From assembly GCA_035515795.1 (NCBI GenBank), contig DATJAY010000010.1, positions 1-60,122 of the forward strand: a stretch of 60,122 nt of DNA, in the 5' to 3' direction. The notes below the pieces were generated by a model, which had not been told where the DNA came from, searched no databases, and worked only from the letters and a program-made list of their open reading frames with translations. A program made the position numbers and the translations under genes. Below, in pieces: positions 19,084 through 28,152 of this stretch (position 1 is its first letter; the number at the start of each line of letters is the position of its first letter). The DNA comes from Candidatus Acidiferrales bacterium. GTDB taxonomy: Bacteria > Bacteroidota > Ignavibacteria > Kryptoniales > JAKASW01.

Positions 19084-20460
19084 TTACAAATCAGTAATTG
19101 GCTCGTGCCGCGGCACAAGCCCCTTTATGATCGCCCAAGCTATCAGGTAACTCAACGCACAGATGACGAACATGATGAAGTAGGCGGTCTGCGGGTGTCC
19201 TGCGAAAGTGTCGGTGAGCCGTCCTGCAAGCAATTGCACAATGACGCCCCCGATGCCGCCGGCGGTTGTGCCGATGCCGGTGACGGAGGCAACTGCCTTT
19301 CTGGGAAACATGTCCGAAACAGTCGTGAAGAGATTCGCCGACCACGCCTGGTGCGCCGTCGTGCCGACGCAGATCATGGCAACGGCAAGGGTGACAGCCA
19401 GGCTGCCAAACCTTGCCACATCACCGAAATACTGCGTGGCAAGAACAGCCAGCGGGAAAACCGCAATAACGAACATCGTGGTCATGCGCGCCTTATAGAC
19501 CGGCATGCCGCGGTTGATGAGCGTCCGTGGAATGCTCCCGCCATAAACGCTACCGACAATTGCCACGCCATAAACGATGAAGGTCGGCATTATGACTTGC
19601 CCGGTTGTCATGTGAAATTGCTTTATCAAATAGTCCGGCAACCAGAAGAGATAGAACCACCATATGCCGTCGGTCATGAACTTGCCCGCAAAAAATGCCC
19701 ACAGTTGTCTGTAGCTGAACAGCTTCCACCACGAAAGTTTCTCTGCTCCCGAGCTGGTTTGCTCCTTGGCCACGACATCGTCATCAATGCGGAGGTAATC
19801 GAATTCTGGCTTCGTGAGCCGCTTCTGCTTTGCGGGCGTTTCGTAGAACCAGAACCAGAAGATCAGCCAGAGAAATCCGATTGCGCCGGTCAAAATGAAC
19901 GCCAGTTTCCAACCTTGCTGTTCCCCGAAATAAATCAAGCACCATGGCACAAATAGTGCGGCGATCATTGCGCCGAAATTCGAACCGGCGTTGAAAATGG
20001 CCGTTGACAAGGCACGCTCGCGTTTCGGGAACCACTCGGCGACACTTTTGATTGAAGCCGGAAAGTTGCCGGACTCGCTGACTGCGAACAGACTTCGGAT
20101 GGCGATGTGCATCGAAACCAGGCTCCCCACAAAAGCGTTGAGGATTCCAAAAATTGACCACGCGATTAGAGAAATCGCTAACCCAATTTTGGTCCCGATT
20201 TTATCAATAAACCATCCGGCAAAGATGGTTGCCGCCGCGTATATACCGGTGAAGAAAGAAGTCAGATAAGCAAATTGCGAGTTCGTCCAGCCAAACCCTC
20301 CGAGGTCGGACGGCTTACAATAAAATTCCTTCAGATAACTGATAACTTGCCGATCCATGTAGTTGACGGTTGTGGCAAAAAAGAGGAGCCCACAAATCAC
20401 CCAACGATAGTTGCCGATTTTTACCTGGTTGCCGGCGGATGCTTCAGACGAGATTTCCAT
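19084..20460 (-). CDS. MFS transporter, hexuronate (ExuT-like) anion:cation symporter family
   Basis: About 458 residues and 12 predicted membrane segments. It has the family motif TTVNYMDRQVIS in the first segment, the ACS-family style AVSESGNFPASIKSVAEWFPKRERA, and a charged central loop (about 215-235). The likely role is proton-coupled uptake of galacturonate, glucuronate or unsaturated uronates from periplasm to cytoplasm. The frame opens at 20472, but AGGAG directly abuts that ATG (no spacer); the ATG at 20460 lies 12 bases from it and is preferred. It lies between uxaE and the LarA-like gene, all in one orientation. Confidence 0.88.
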   Translation of the reverse strand: MEISSEASAGNQVKIGNYRWVICGLLFFATTVNYMDRQVISYLKEFYCKPSDLGGFGWTNSQFAYLTSFFTGIYAAATIFAGWFIDKIGTKIGLAISLIAWSIFGILNAFVGSLVSMHIAIRSLFAVSESGNFPASIKSVAEWFPKRERALSTAIFNAGSNFGAMIAALFVPWCLIYFGEQQGWKLAFILTGAIGFLWLIFWFWFYETPAKQKRLTKPEFDYLRIDDDVVAKEQTSSGAEKLSWWKLFSYRQLWAFFAGKFMTDGIWWFYLFWLPDYLIKQFHMTTGQVIMPTFIVYGVAIVGSVYGGSIPRTLINRGMPVYKARMTTMFVIAVFPLAVLATQYFGDVARFGSLAVTLAVAMICVGTTAHQAWSANLFTTVSDMFPRKAVASVTGIGTTAGGIGGVIVQLLAGRLTDTFAGHPQTAYFIMFVICALSYLIAWAIIKGLVPRHEPITDL

Positions 20461-20588
20461 ATTTGCCAACATCTCCTTTGAGTTGATATTTTCGTCTTCT
20501 ATTATGAATAATTCGCTTTGCCAAGAGAATCATTCGTGACTTGCCGCGCAATGCAATTTGCGCTGGTCCTTACTTCGTTGATCAGAAT

Positions 20589-22187
20589 TCATTTCCATTT
20601 CTTGAACGGTTTGAGATGGCGATCAAAATGCTTCACCAGCAAATCATAGTGGAGCGCTTCGTTATTATTCAAGCACTCATAAATCCGGTCTCTGAAAATA
20701 TATTGACCCTTCTCATTCCTGTCTGTCAGCACTCTGCCGTAAGTAACGTGAAGAGCTTGCCTGACATCGTTAGAGTCAAACAGTCCTGCAAGCTCGTTAT
20801 CTTTATATTGTGCGCCAGGTCTGATTTTTTTCATATCTGCCGAAACAAAATAACTCTTTCTTTCGGTGTCAAACAAGCTTAAGGCATAATCAAGTATCTC
20901 TCTAAACAGCTTTGGGTCCTTCATCGCGACAACCTTCAACGCTTCCAGGTAGCTCGTGCCCGCAGTCTTCACGTGAATGCGGGTCTGCTTCATTGCGCCG
21001 ACGGCTTCATAGATCCTGAACTTGTCGCTGCCTGAATGAAAACTGATCTTGTAGAATCCAAAATATTCGGCTATGGCAGCATGCTGGAGGTAATGCTCCT
21101 TGAAAAGCTCTATGTCTCCTTTATACTCGATTCCTTTTTCAAAATCTCCGACAAATCTCGGTGCAAGGCTTACGAAACCAACTCCCATCCTCTTCAGCTC
21201 ATTCACGATGAAGAAGTGCTCAAAAGGCGTGGTCACGGTATCGGTCTCATCAATTGACACTTCGATTTCGCAATCATGGTCGGCGTGTTTGGTCTTCAGG
21301 TGATTATGAATTCTCTTGACATTGATGATAGCTGCCATATACTTCAGGCACGCCTCGAGGACGCTCCTTTTTGTGGAAGTGATCGAATACCCGCCGCGCA
21401 ACTTCGTCGATTTACTTTCGTACCTTGCGAGGAGATTTTCATACGAATCGCCGAAATCGCTCCATGGCAACCCGGCAACTCTTCTCAGCAGATCCGGTTC
21501 ACTTATCTCTGCCACACCGTTGACGACGTGGTCGCTTGGATCGATTGTAAACATCGTAAATCCTGCCTTCATGAGGCGGTCTACATCGTCAGTGGTTTTG
21601 AGGTGATCGGCGTCAGCACCGAAACCGTCTTTGTATCCCTCCTGAAATGCTGCCCATACTGCAGCGTCCATAACCTCCTCAGGTGTTCTTTGTGTTCTCG
21701 TCAGCTCACGAATTGATTGTTGTGCAAGAACAGGCATGAACTTGTATCCTTTTAACGCCCTGAGGTGACCGGGATTTGCCAGACCGAGTCGGTCACCGAA
21801 GCCGTAGGAGTTTTTCAAGCCTATAGTTACCGGTTTAGTAAACGGGCAAATTTTTTGAAGAGCTTCGGCATTGTGGTGATTCACCGGACATTTCTTCATG
21901 ACCTCACCACCGGTGGCTCTGATCACTTCTCCTTCGAATCCCTTGAACGCAGATTCGTCGTCGCTGTCCGAAACCGCATAGAGAAATTTCCCTTTCTTTT
22001 CGCGAGCCATGAACACTTTTGTGCCATGATACTCGTTGATTGAATTGGGATATACGGAGATTCCCAGTTCCTTCTCAAGTTTCGGAATCGATCCTTTTCT
22101 TTGCGCCTTTCTGGTGACCCGCGTCTTCCCGTTTCTCCGGGTCTTCCTGATTTTCTGCGTCCTTCTCGTTTTTGCATGTACTGTCAT
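20589..22187 (-). CDS. uxaE: Tagaturonate epimerase (D-tagaturonate/D-fructuronate)
   Basis: Converts D-tagaturonate to D-fructuronate, linking galacturonate to the mannonate/KDG branch without UxaA and UxaB. Family blocks are GFGDRLGLANPGHLRALK (129-146), QEGYKDGFGADADHLK (182-197), TMFTIDPSDHV, a VSIDETDTVTTP segment and SFHSGSDKF. They match the Thermotoga UxaE type. It is 532 residues, longer than usual: the first 33 are a basic tail with 14 Lys/Arg that other members do not need. The start is supported by AGGA six bases upstream of the ATG, so the tail appears to be translated. The uronate isomerase uxaC that supplies its substrate is not in the window. Confidence 0.9.
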   Translation of the reverse strand: MTVHAKTRRTQKIRKTRRNGKTRVTRKAQRKGSIPKLEKELGISVYPNSINEYHGTKVFMAREKKGKFLYAVSDSDDESAFKGFEGEVIRATGGEVMKKCPVNHHNAEALQKICPFTKPVTIGLKNSYGFGDRLGLANPGHLRALKGYKFMPVLAQQSIRELTRTQRTPEEVMDAAVWAAFQEGYKDGFGADADHLKTTDDVDRLMKAGFTMFTIDPSDHVVNGVAEISEPDLLRRVAGLPWSDFGDSYENLLARYESKSTKLRGGYSITSTKRSVLEACLKYMAAIINVKRIHNHLKTKHADHDCEIEVSIDETDTVTTPFEHFFIVNELKRMGVGFVSLAPRFVGDFEKGIEYKGDIELFKEHYLQHAAIAEYFGFYKISFHSGSDKFRIYEAVGAMKQTRIHVKTAGTSYLEALKVVAMKDPKLFREILDYALSLFDTERKSYFVSADMKKIRPGAQYKDNELAGLFDSNDVRQALHVTYGRVLTDRNEKGQYIFRDRIYECLNNNEALHYDLLVKHFDRHLKPFKKWK

Positions 22188-22218
22188 TTTAGATCCTATT
22201 CTTAATTGGTTTGAGATT

Positions 22219-24768
22219 TTATTTAACCAGCAGCAACTTCCTAGTTTTCACAAAATTCCCTGCGTTAAGTCGATAGAAATAAACGCCGCTTGCGAGACGC
22301 GAACCGTCAAACGTGACGAAATGCGTACCGGCATTTTGTCTTTCATTCACCAAGGTTGCGACTTCTCTTCCGAGCAGATCATAAACTTTCAGTGTAGCCC
22401 GACCGCCCGCTGACAATTGGTATCTGATGACAGTCGACGGATTGAACGGGTTTGGATAATTTTGGTAAAGCTCAAATTCATAAGGTGTACCACCATCCCT
22501 CGGTTCCACAGAAGTCAGAGTAAAATCTCCCACTCCAAAAGAACCAAGCGTTTTTATTCCACTGCGAGAAACCCAGAACGGCTGAGTTGACAGCTGAGTT
22601 GTATAGCTACCCGTTCCAGCTTCCATCGTATCGGTGGAGTCGCTCAAGTAGAATATCCTTGCCTCCGCCGCTCTAATCGCAGAGAATGTGGTATCTTCCG
22701 CTGACGCCATCCAGCCTAATTGGATCGTGCAATTGCCCTTGCCTGGTGAGTTTTCACTCAGCTTCCATCTTAGATTCACGCGACCACGCCCCGACATAGT
22801 CGACCCGCTCCCCGTATCTACAGATACGCTGAAGGTGTCTGCGGTACCTGCATTCTTAATCCACACAGGTGCATAGACCGAATCTGTACCTACTGGAAAA
22901 ATCTTTTGAGTCAGGACGATTCCCGGTATCTTCAGAACACCTGACCCATTGGTAAGTATATAGTGGGTCGGAGACCCTCCGCTGATAGAACCCGCGAGAA
23001 GGTTTTTCTGACCAAGAATAAACTTCCCGTTGATGTTCAGCGTCCCGTTAACGGTGAGATTTGCTCCCGCAGTTGTACCATCATGCATGATAGTCACATT
23101 TCCAAAGGTCGAATCATATCCTGATGATCCTAAAATACTGTCGGCGTTCATCGTCTGTACATAATTGCTGGCACCGCCTATATCATATAAAGAAGCAGGC
23201 GGGAACGAAGGATATCCTGCGCAATTGTTGTAGTAGTTCCCATTGTCGTGGAGTGCGAAGGTATCCTTGACGGAAAACTGTGCAAGTTCATTCAAAATAC
23301 CCCCGTAACTGATCGCAAGGCTGCCGCATTGCAACGCCTGATCAACAACGATCGAGTCCCCGTTCACCACCGCGGCGTAATCTGCGGAATCAGGGACGAC
23401 ATTGCCCAACCATGTCGACGGGGAATTCCAATTTCCTCCACCCGTTCCGTTAGATAACAGGACGGGATTAATTGATCCGTTGACCTGGTAGATGACAGAC
23501 GGAGGAGTTGTGGCACTTATCGTCGCGTTGCTCGTGTATACTGTTGCGTTTCGGACTTCCAATCCATATTTGCCGGAAATGTTGACGTTCTCCAGGAAGA
23601 TGTCTTTCATCGGAGTTTCGGGAACACCGACAATGACACAGCCCGGGTTCGATGTAGATCCGCCGGTCGCGGTCAAGCTGTCGACAACGATGTTATGAAA
23701 ATACGGAGTGAGCGAGTTTACGGCCTGTGCCGGATCCGTTTGCGCAGGGATGCTCGGATAATATTCCGAGAAATAAATGGGATACTTCACGTTCGTCATC
23801 GTAATATTCTTGTAAGTCACGTTTCTGACGTTTCCTCCTGCGCCACGATATGATTTGATGCGCAGTCCGTTGTCGGTTCCGTTGAATGTGCAATTGGTAA
23901 CAACCATGGTATCGACGCCGCCGTTCGTCTCGCTTCCGATAGAACACCCATGGCCGTGCAAAAAGGTGCAGCCGGAAACGAAGATGTTCGACGTTCCGGC
24001 GTTGGGATCTGCCGGATCGTTATTTCCCGATTTCACCGCGACGTTATCATCTCCATTGTCAATTTTGCAGTTGAGAATTTGCACAAAGTGACAGGTGGCA
24101 GGATCGATTCCGTCCGTGTTAGGCGAATTCGATGGAGCGAGGATCGTAACGTTCCTAACCACGACGTTTAAGCAATACTGCAATGAGACGTGGAACTGGG
24201 GAGAATTCTGCAAAGTCACATTTTCTATAAGGATATTCTGTGCGTGACTCAACTGGATCAGCCTTGGCCGGGGATAGTTATTGTTCGCATTGTAGGCGTT
24301 CCACCATGGCAGACCCTGACCGTCAATCACTCCATTCCCGGTAATGGTAATGTTGGCCGAATTTTTTGCGCACGCTATCAAAGGCTGCAGTGAGCCAGGC
24401 ATCGACTGCGTAGTGTCATAACCCACCGGGTAGTATGCCTTGACATAGGTGGTGCCGTATATGACCGCAGAACTGTCAACCTGAAATATCACGCTGCTCT
24501 TCAATGTGATCGGTCCGGTAATGAATTTCCCGTTCATGAACTCAACTGTTCCCCCACCGGCGTTGTAACAACTGTCGATCGCAGCCTGGATTGCCTTCGT
24601 ATTGTCCGTAGTACTGTCGCCGACGATTCCATTGCCCGTCGAATCAATTGCAATAACAACTTTTGGTTTATCGTATCTGCCTCTCTCTCCGGCAATTAAC
24701 AGGTGCGGACATAATATCATCGATACAAGAACTAACTTTTTTGTATTCAACTTCATAAAATCTCTCAT
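22219..24768 (-). CDS. GH28 polygalacturonase with solenoid module and T9SS tail
   Basis: Cell-surface or secreted polygalacturonase. Signal peptide (to about 27), then a GH28 beta-helix (about 35-430) with NTDGID (D219), NGDDNVAVKSG (D240, D241), HGHG (H273) and RIK (303-305), the complete active site. From about residue 439 there is a GTGGGNWNSPSTW module and solenoid region, then a FPVGT-to-GVGDFTLTSV domain shared with neighbouring proteins, and a T9SS tail (NYPNPFNPSTVIRYQL). The start overlaps the stop codon of the PL9 gene by four bases (ATGA), so the two are translationally coupled; an ATG four codons on is an alternative start. Confidence 0.92.
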   Translation of the reverse strand: MRDFMKLNTKKLVLVSMILCPHLLIAGERGRYDKPKVVIAIDSTGNGIVGDSTTDNTKAIQAAIDSCYNAGGGTVEFMNGKFITGPITLKSSVIFQVDSSAVIYGTTYVKAYYPVGYDTTQSMPGSLQPLIACAKNSANITITGNGVIDGQGLPWWNAYNANNNYPRPRLIQLSHAQNILIENVTLQNSPQFHVSLQYCLNVVVRNVTILAPSNSPNTDGIDPATCHFVQILNCKIDNGDDNVAVKSGNNDPADPNAGTSNIFVSGCTFLHGHGCSIGSETNGGVDTMVVTNCTFNGTDNGLRIKSYRGAGGNVRNVTYKNITMTNVKYPIYFSEYYPSIPAQTDPAQAVNSLTPYFHNIVVDSLTATGGSTSNPGCVIVGVPETPMKDIFLENVNISGKYGLEVRNATVYTSNATISATTPPSVIYQVNGSINPVLLSNGTGGGNWNSPSTWLGNVVPDSADYAAVVNGDSIVVDQALQCGSLAISYGGILNELAQFSVKDTFALHDNGNYYNNCAGYPSFPPASLYDIGGASNYVQTMNADSILGSSGYDSTFGNVTIMHDGTTAGANLTVNGTLNINGKFILGQKNLLAGSISGGSPTHYILTNGSGVLKIPGIVLTQKIFPVGTDSVYAPVWIKNAGTADTFSVSVDTGSGSTMSGRGRVNLRWKLSENSPGKGNCTIQLGWMASAEDTTFSAIRAAEARIFYLSDSTDTMEAGTGSYTTQLSTQPFWVSRSGIKTLGSFGVGDFTLTSVEPRDGGTPYEFELYQNYPNPFNPSTVIRYQLSAGGRATLKVYDLLGREVATLVNERQNAGTHFVTFDGSRLASGVYFYRLNAGNFVKTRKLLLVK

Positions 24769-27700
24769 TTAACTAACAACATTTTGCGAAGCTGCATTTC
24801 TCTGCCGCTCCTAAGTACGCTGAAATAAACTCCGGAAGACAAACCGGATGCACCAAACTGAATGGAATATTTTTTCCCGGATTCGGCATTTCCTTCGAAC
24901 AGCGTTGCCACCGCCTGTCCAAGGATATTGTAGACCTTCAACGTGGTAAAACCCTTTTGAGCTACGGTGAATTCGATCATGGTTGAAGGGTTGAATGGGT
25001 TCGGATAATTCTGATACAATGCAAACTCCGCCGGAATCTTATCAAGATGCTTCACTCCGGTGATAACCCCGAAGGCGCCGACACCGAATGGACCGAGCTT
25101 CGTAATGCCGCCCCGCCACACCGTGTACGGCTGTCCGGCCGATGGAGAAAAATTCCAGGCATAGCTTCCCGATCCCGCATTCGAATCAGGAGTTGAAAGA
25201 GAAAATATTCCCGCGTCTTTACTTCGGTTTGCAGCAAAGGCGGAATCCTCTTCGGCACTGACCCAACCGAATTGCAGCGAACAGTCGGGTGTTTCGCTTG
25301 AGGATTCGCTAATATCCCATCTGACATTTACTCTTCCGCCGTCTCCGTTCTTATATTCGGGAATAGACGAATCAACCATGGCAGCGACCGTGAATGCGTC
25401 CGCCGTATTCTTGTTCGCTATCCATAAAGGAGCGTATCCCGCAGCTGTCCCCACCGGGAACATCGCGGAATCAAGATTGAGGATACTTAACGCTCCGCCG
25501 AGACTGTCAGTTCTGACGTAAGCCGTCGACGATCCGCCGGCAACCGATGCAGCATTGATCTTCCTTCCGTTTAGGATTAGCTGTCCGATCGAAACGGAGA
25601 GTCTGCCTTTGACTGAAATGCTATTTGTCAAAGAAACTCCAGCACCGTTGACAACGGTTAGATTATTTACACTATCGGGGAAGGCGCTTCCTGTAATCTG
25701 AGAATTTAACCCGTTGAAAACATAGTTGGCACTTTTGCTGAAATAGCGCGCCCCTGTTACGTGAATACACCCGCTGGAATCGAGCCCGCTTTGGTCAGCA
25801 AGTGCGAGAGTTCCACCACCATTGAGAACGAAACCCTGGCCTCCTTTTATAGTGTCGTGAGCAGCAAGGCTCAGTACTCCATTCACCACAAAAGTTCCTT
25901 GTGTCCTTACCCACCATGAGGTCGAGTCGCTGCTAAATGCTAACGATGAATTTGCCCCGACCGTGTCAAAGACCGCAGCTTGAAAAGATGATGAAGAGTC
26001 GAATAGCGGCCGGGCGAGTGTAGCCGACTGAGATCCGTTTCCAACAAAATTCAATGCAAACGCTCCGTCAGAATTCGCAGCGACCTCGGCAGATTTCTCG
26101 ATCAGGAAATTTCCCTTGAGATTTGCGATCCCAATTTCTGTCGTAGAAGTCGAGTTTGGATTATTTCCCATCTGGAGCCACGCACCATTGAGGATATTCA
26201 GGTTTCCGCTGATATTAAAGATACCTGTCCTGGTCCCTGCAGTACCAACGTTAGAAAAAGGTTCCAGGCCTGCAAAACTCGGAGCAGAGGAATCACCCAC
26301 CGACACATTTCCGTCGATGTTCCAGACTCCTAATACGGTGGCAGTCCCGTTGGAATCCACCGCCGACATCTGTCCGCTCTTGACATAGACATTTCCATGT
26401 ACTACGTGTGTCAAACTCGAAGTCCTTGCACCTGCAAATGTCCCGACAGTATCCCCCGTTTCTATTGTCAGGTCTCCGTTGATCAGCAGATCATTCCCTG
26501 CAGTTGTGCCTCCCCTTTGCACGATTACATTTCCAAAAGTCGAGTCGTACCCGGATGCTCCGAGGGTATTCCCCGCCGCTTTGGTATGAACATAGTAGCT
26601 GCCGCTGCTGATATAATATGACAGCGCAAGCGGAAAGGATGGAAGCAGCGAGTAGCTATTATAAAAAAAAGCACCTGGCTGGAGTGATAGTGAGCCGCTC
26701 ACGCTCAGCAGTGCAGCATCATTTAGTTTAGCACGCGGCTGGATTACGATGTTCTTACATTTCGCCGCCTGAGTCGCAGTGACTACTACCGAGTCACCGC
26801 TTGTGATCAGGACATCGGTAGTATCGTCCGGTATGATATTGTTCTTCCATGCCGAAGGTGAATTCCAATCTCCTCCACCGGTTCCATTTGAGGCAACATA
26901 TGAGACACCGATTCCGCTCTCGAACGCCCCGATATCAGGAGCCGCACCTGCGTAAGGGATCCCGACATACGCGCCTGAATCAATCAGACCGCTTGATGGA
27001 GCCAAGTGGAGAAAGTCAGTAGATGGAAGCGTACCGTCAGGAAGGCGGGCGACTCGAGCGAGCGAAGTATCGAGGCTCAGAAAATCGGATTGTGAAACCG
27101 TGTGGCCGGGCCAGCTGTTGTTCGATTGGACAACATCGGAGTTCAATTTGTAATCTCCCTGGCCGCCCTCAAAAGACAAATCGTTCCTCAGAGTGTCCTG
27201 ACCGTTTCCGGTATCAGGGGCAGTCGGGAATGAAAAATTATAAGTTCCGTTTCGATACCCGGTGCAATTGTAGAGAGTAACTCCTGCCGTGTTGTTGTTT
27301 TGATCAAACCCTTTAACGACATTATCGAACGAGACACAATTCGTTACGATATGCGGCCCTGGCACATAATTACCGCCGAGCTTGAAACCGTTTCCGTTCC
27401 CCGTGAAGCCGGAGATATTCCACAAGTTGTATCCGTTATGAAAGGCCCAGCAGCTGTCGAACACAACCTGATAAGACGTCTCATAGCAATCGTACCCGTC
27501 ATCCGAATTATCATAGACGCGGCAGCCTCTGAAAACATTTCCCGGACCGGCGCCCAATTTTGCATCTATTCCGTCCGCATTCTGTCCCTGAGTGGCCGGG
27601 TCATTGTTTCCAAAGGAATCACAATTGTGGATGTAGTTGTAGCTTCCGCCGTTGCTTATCTGTATGCCGGTATCTTTGTTATTTGATATTTGGCAGTTCT

Positions 27701-28115
27701 CCACAATGTTGTATGAACCCGATATGTAGATCCCATTGTCGCCCGCGTTTTTGATCACCAATCCTTTCAAGTACCAATAGTTTTTCTTGAGCTCGATACC
27801 GCGTGAAGAAGATGAATAAGATTCTCCCGAGAAGTCAAGGACCGGAGTCTCGCCTGGGTACGCCCATAGGTTGATGTAATTACCCGCTGAACCGCTGACT
27901 CCGGCGCCCAAAGTGGAGGATATGTTATATGTGCCGCCCCTCAGGTAAATCGTCGTCCCTGCAGCTGCCATCGACATGGCTTTCGAGATCGTCAGATACG
28001 GTTGACCGATCGTCCCGGGATTGGAGTCGCTGCCGGTGGGCGAGACATAAATTTGAGCAAAAGAAGCCGCGCTCAAAAGAAGCACTAGAAAAAATATTTG
28101 TTTTATCTTTGACAT
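24765..28115 (-). CDS. PL9 pectate lyase with solenoid module and T9SS tail
   Basis: Calcium-dependent pectate lyase for extracellular polygalacturonan. Signal peptide (to SFA, residue 20). The catalytic beta-helix (about 20-402) starts YVSPTGSDSNPGT. Calcium ligands D181, D205, D206, D209 and base K245 (NGFKLGG) keep the exact spacing of Dickeya Pel9A (D209, D233, D234, D237, K273), so activity is very likely. From about 408 to 1030 runs a GTGGGDWNSPSAW solenoid module, very similar to the C-terminal half of the 1296-residue protein at 39544-43434. It ends in a T9SS tail (NYPNPFNPSTMIEFTV). Translationally coupled to the downstream GH28. Confidence 0.92.
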   Translation of the reverse strand: MSKIKQIFFLVLLLSAASFAQIYVSPTGSDSNPGTIGQPYLTISKAMSMAAAGTTIYLRGGTYNISSTLGAGVSGSAGNYINLWAYPGETPVLDFSGESYSSSSRGIELKKNYWYLKGLVIKNAGDNGIYISGSYNIVENCQISNNKDTGIQISNGGSYNYIHNCDSFGNNDPATQGQNADGIDAKLGAGPGNVFRGCRVYDNSDDGYDCYETSYQVVFDSCWAFHNGYNLWNISGFTGNGNGFKLGGNYVPGPHIVTNCVSFDNVVKGFDQNNNTAGVTLYNCTGYRNGTYNFSFPTAPDTGNGQDTLRNDLSFEGGQGDYKLNSDVVQSNNSWPGHTVSQSDFLSLDTSLARVARLPDGTLPSTDFLHLAPSSGLIDSGAYVGIPYAGAAPDIGAFESGIGVSYVASNGTGGGDWNSPSAWKNNIIPDDTTDVLITSGDSVVVTATQAAKCKNIVIQPRAKLNDAALLSVSGSLSLQPGAFFYNSYSLLPSFPLALSYYISSGSYYVHTKAAGNTLGASGYDSTFGNVIVQRGGTTAGNDLLINGDLTIETGDTVGTFAGARTSSLTHVVHGNVYVKSGQMSAVDSNGTATVLGVWNIDGNVSVGDSSAPSFAGLEPFSNVGTAGTRTGIFNISGNLNILNGAWLQMGNNPNSTSTTEIGIANLKGNFLIEKSAEVAANSDGAFALNFVGNGSQSATLARPLFDSSSSFQAAVFDTVGANSSLAFSSDSTSWWVRTQGTFVVNGVLSLAAHDTIKGGQGFVLNGGGTLALADQSGLDSSGCIHVTGARYFSKSANYVFNGLNSQITGSAFPDSVNNLTVVNGAGVSLTNSISVKGRLSVSIGQLILNGRKINAASVAGGSSTAYVRTDSLGGALSILNLDSAMFPVGTAAGYAPLWIANKNTADAFTVAAMVDSSIPEYKNGDGGRVNVRWDISESSSETPDCSLQFGWVSAEEDSAFAANRSKDAGIFSLSTPDSNAGSGSYAWNFSPSAGQPYTVWRGGITKLGPFGVGAFGVITGVKHLDKIPAEFALYQNYPNPFNPSTMIEFTVAQKGFTTLKVYNILGQAVATLFEGNAESGKKYSIQFGASGLSSGVYFSVLRSGREMQLRKMLLVK

Positions 28116-28152
28116 TTCGTTTATCTAATTGAAGAAGAACTTAATAAAGAAT

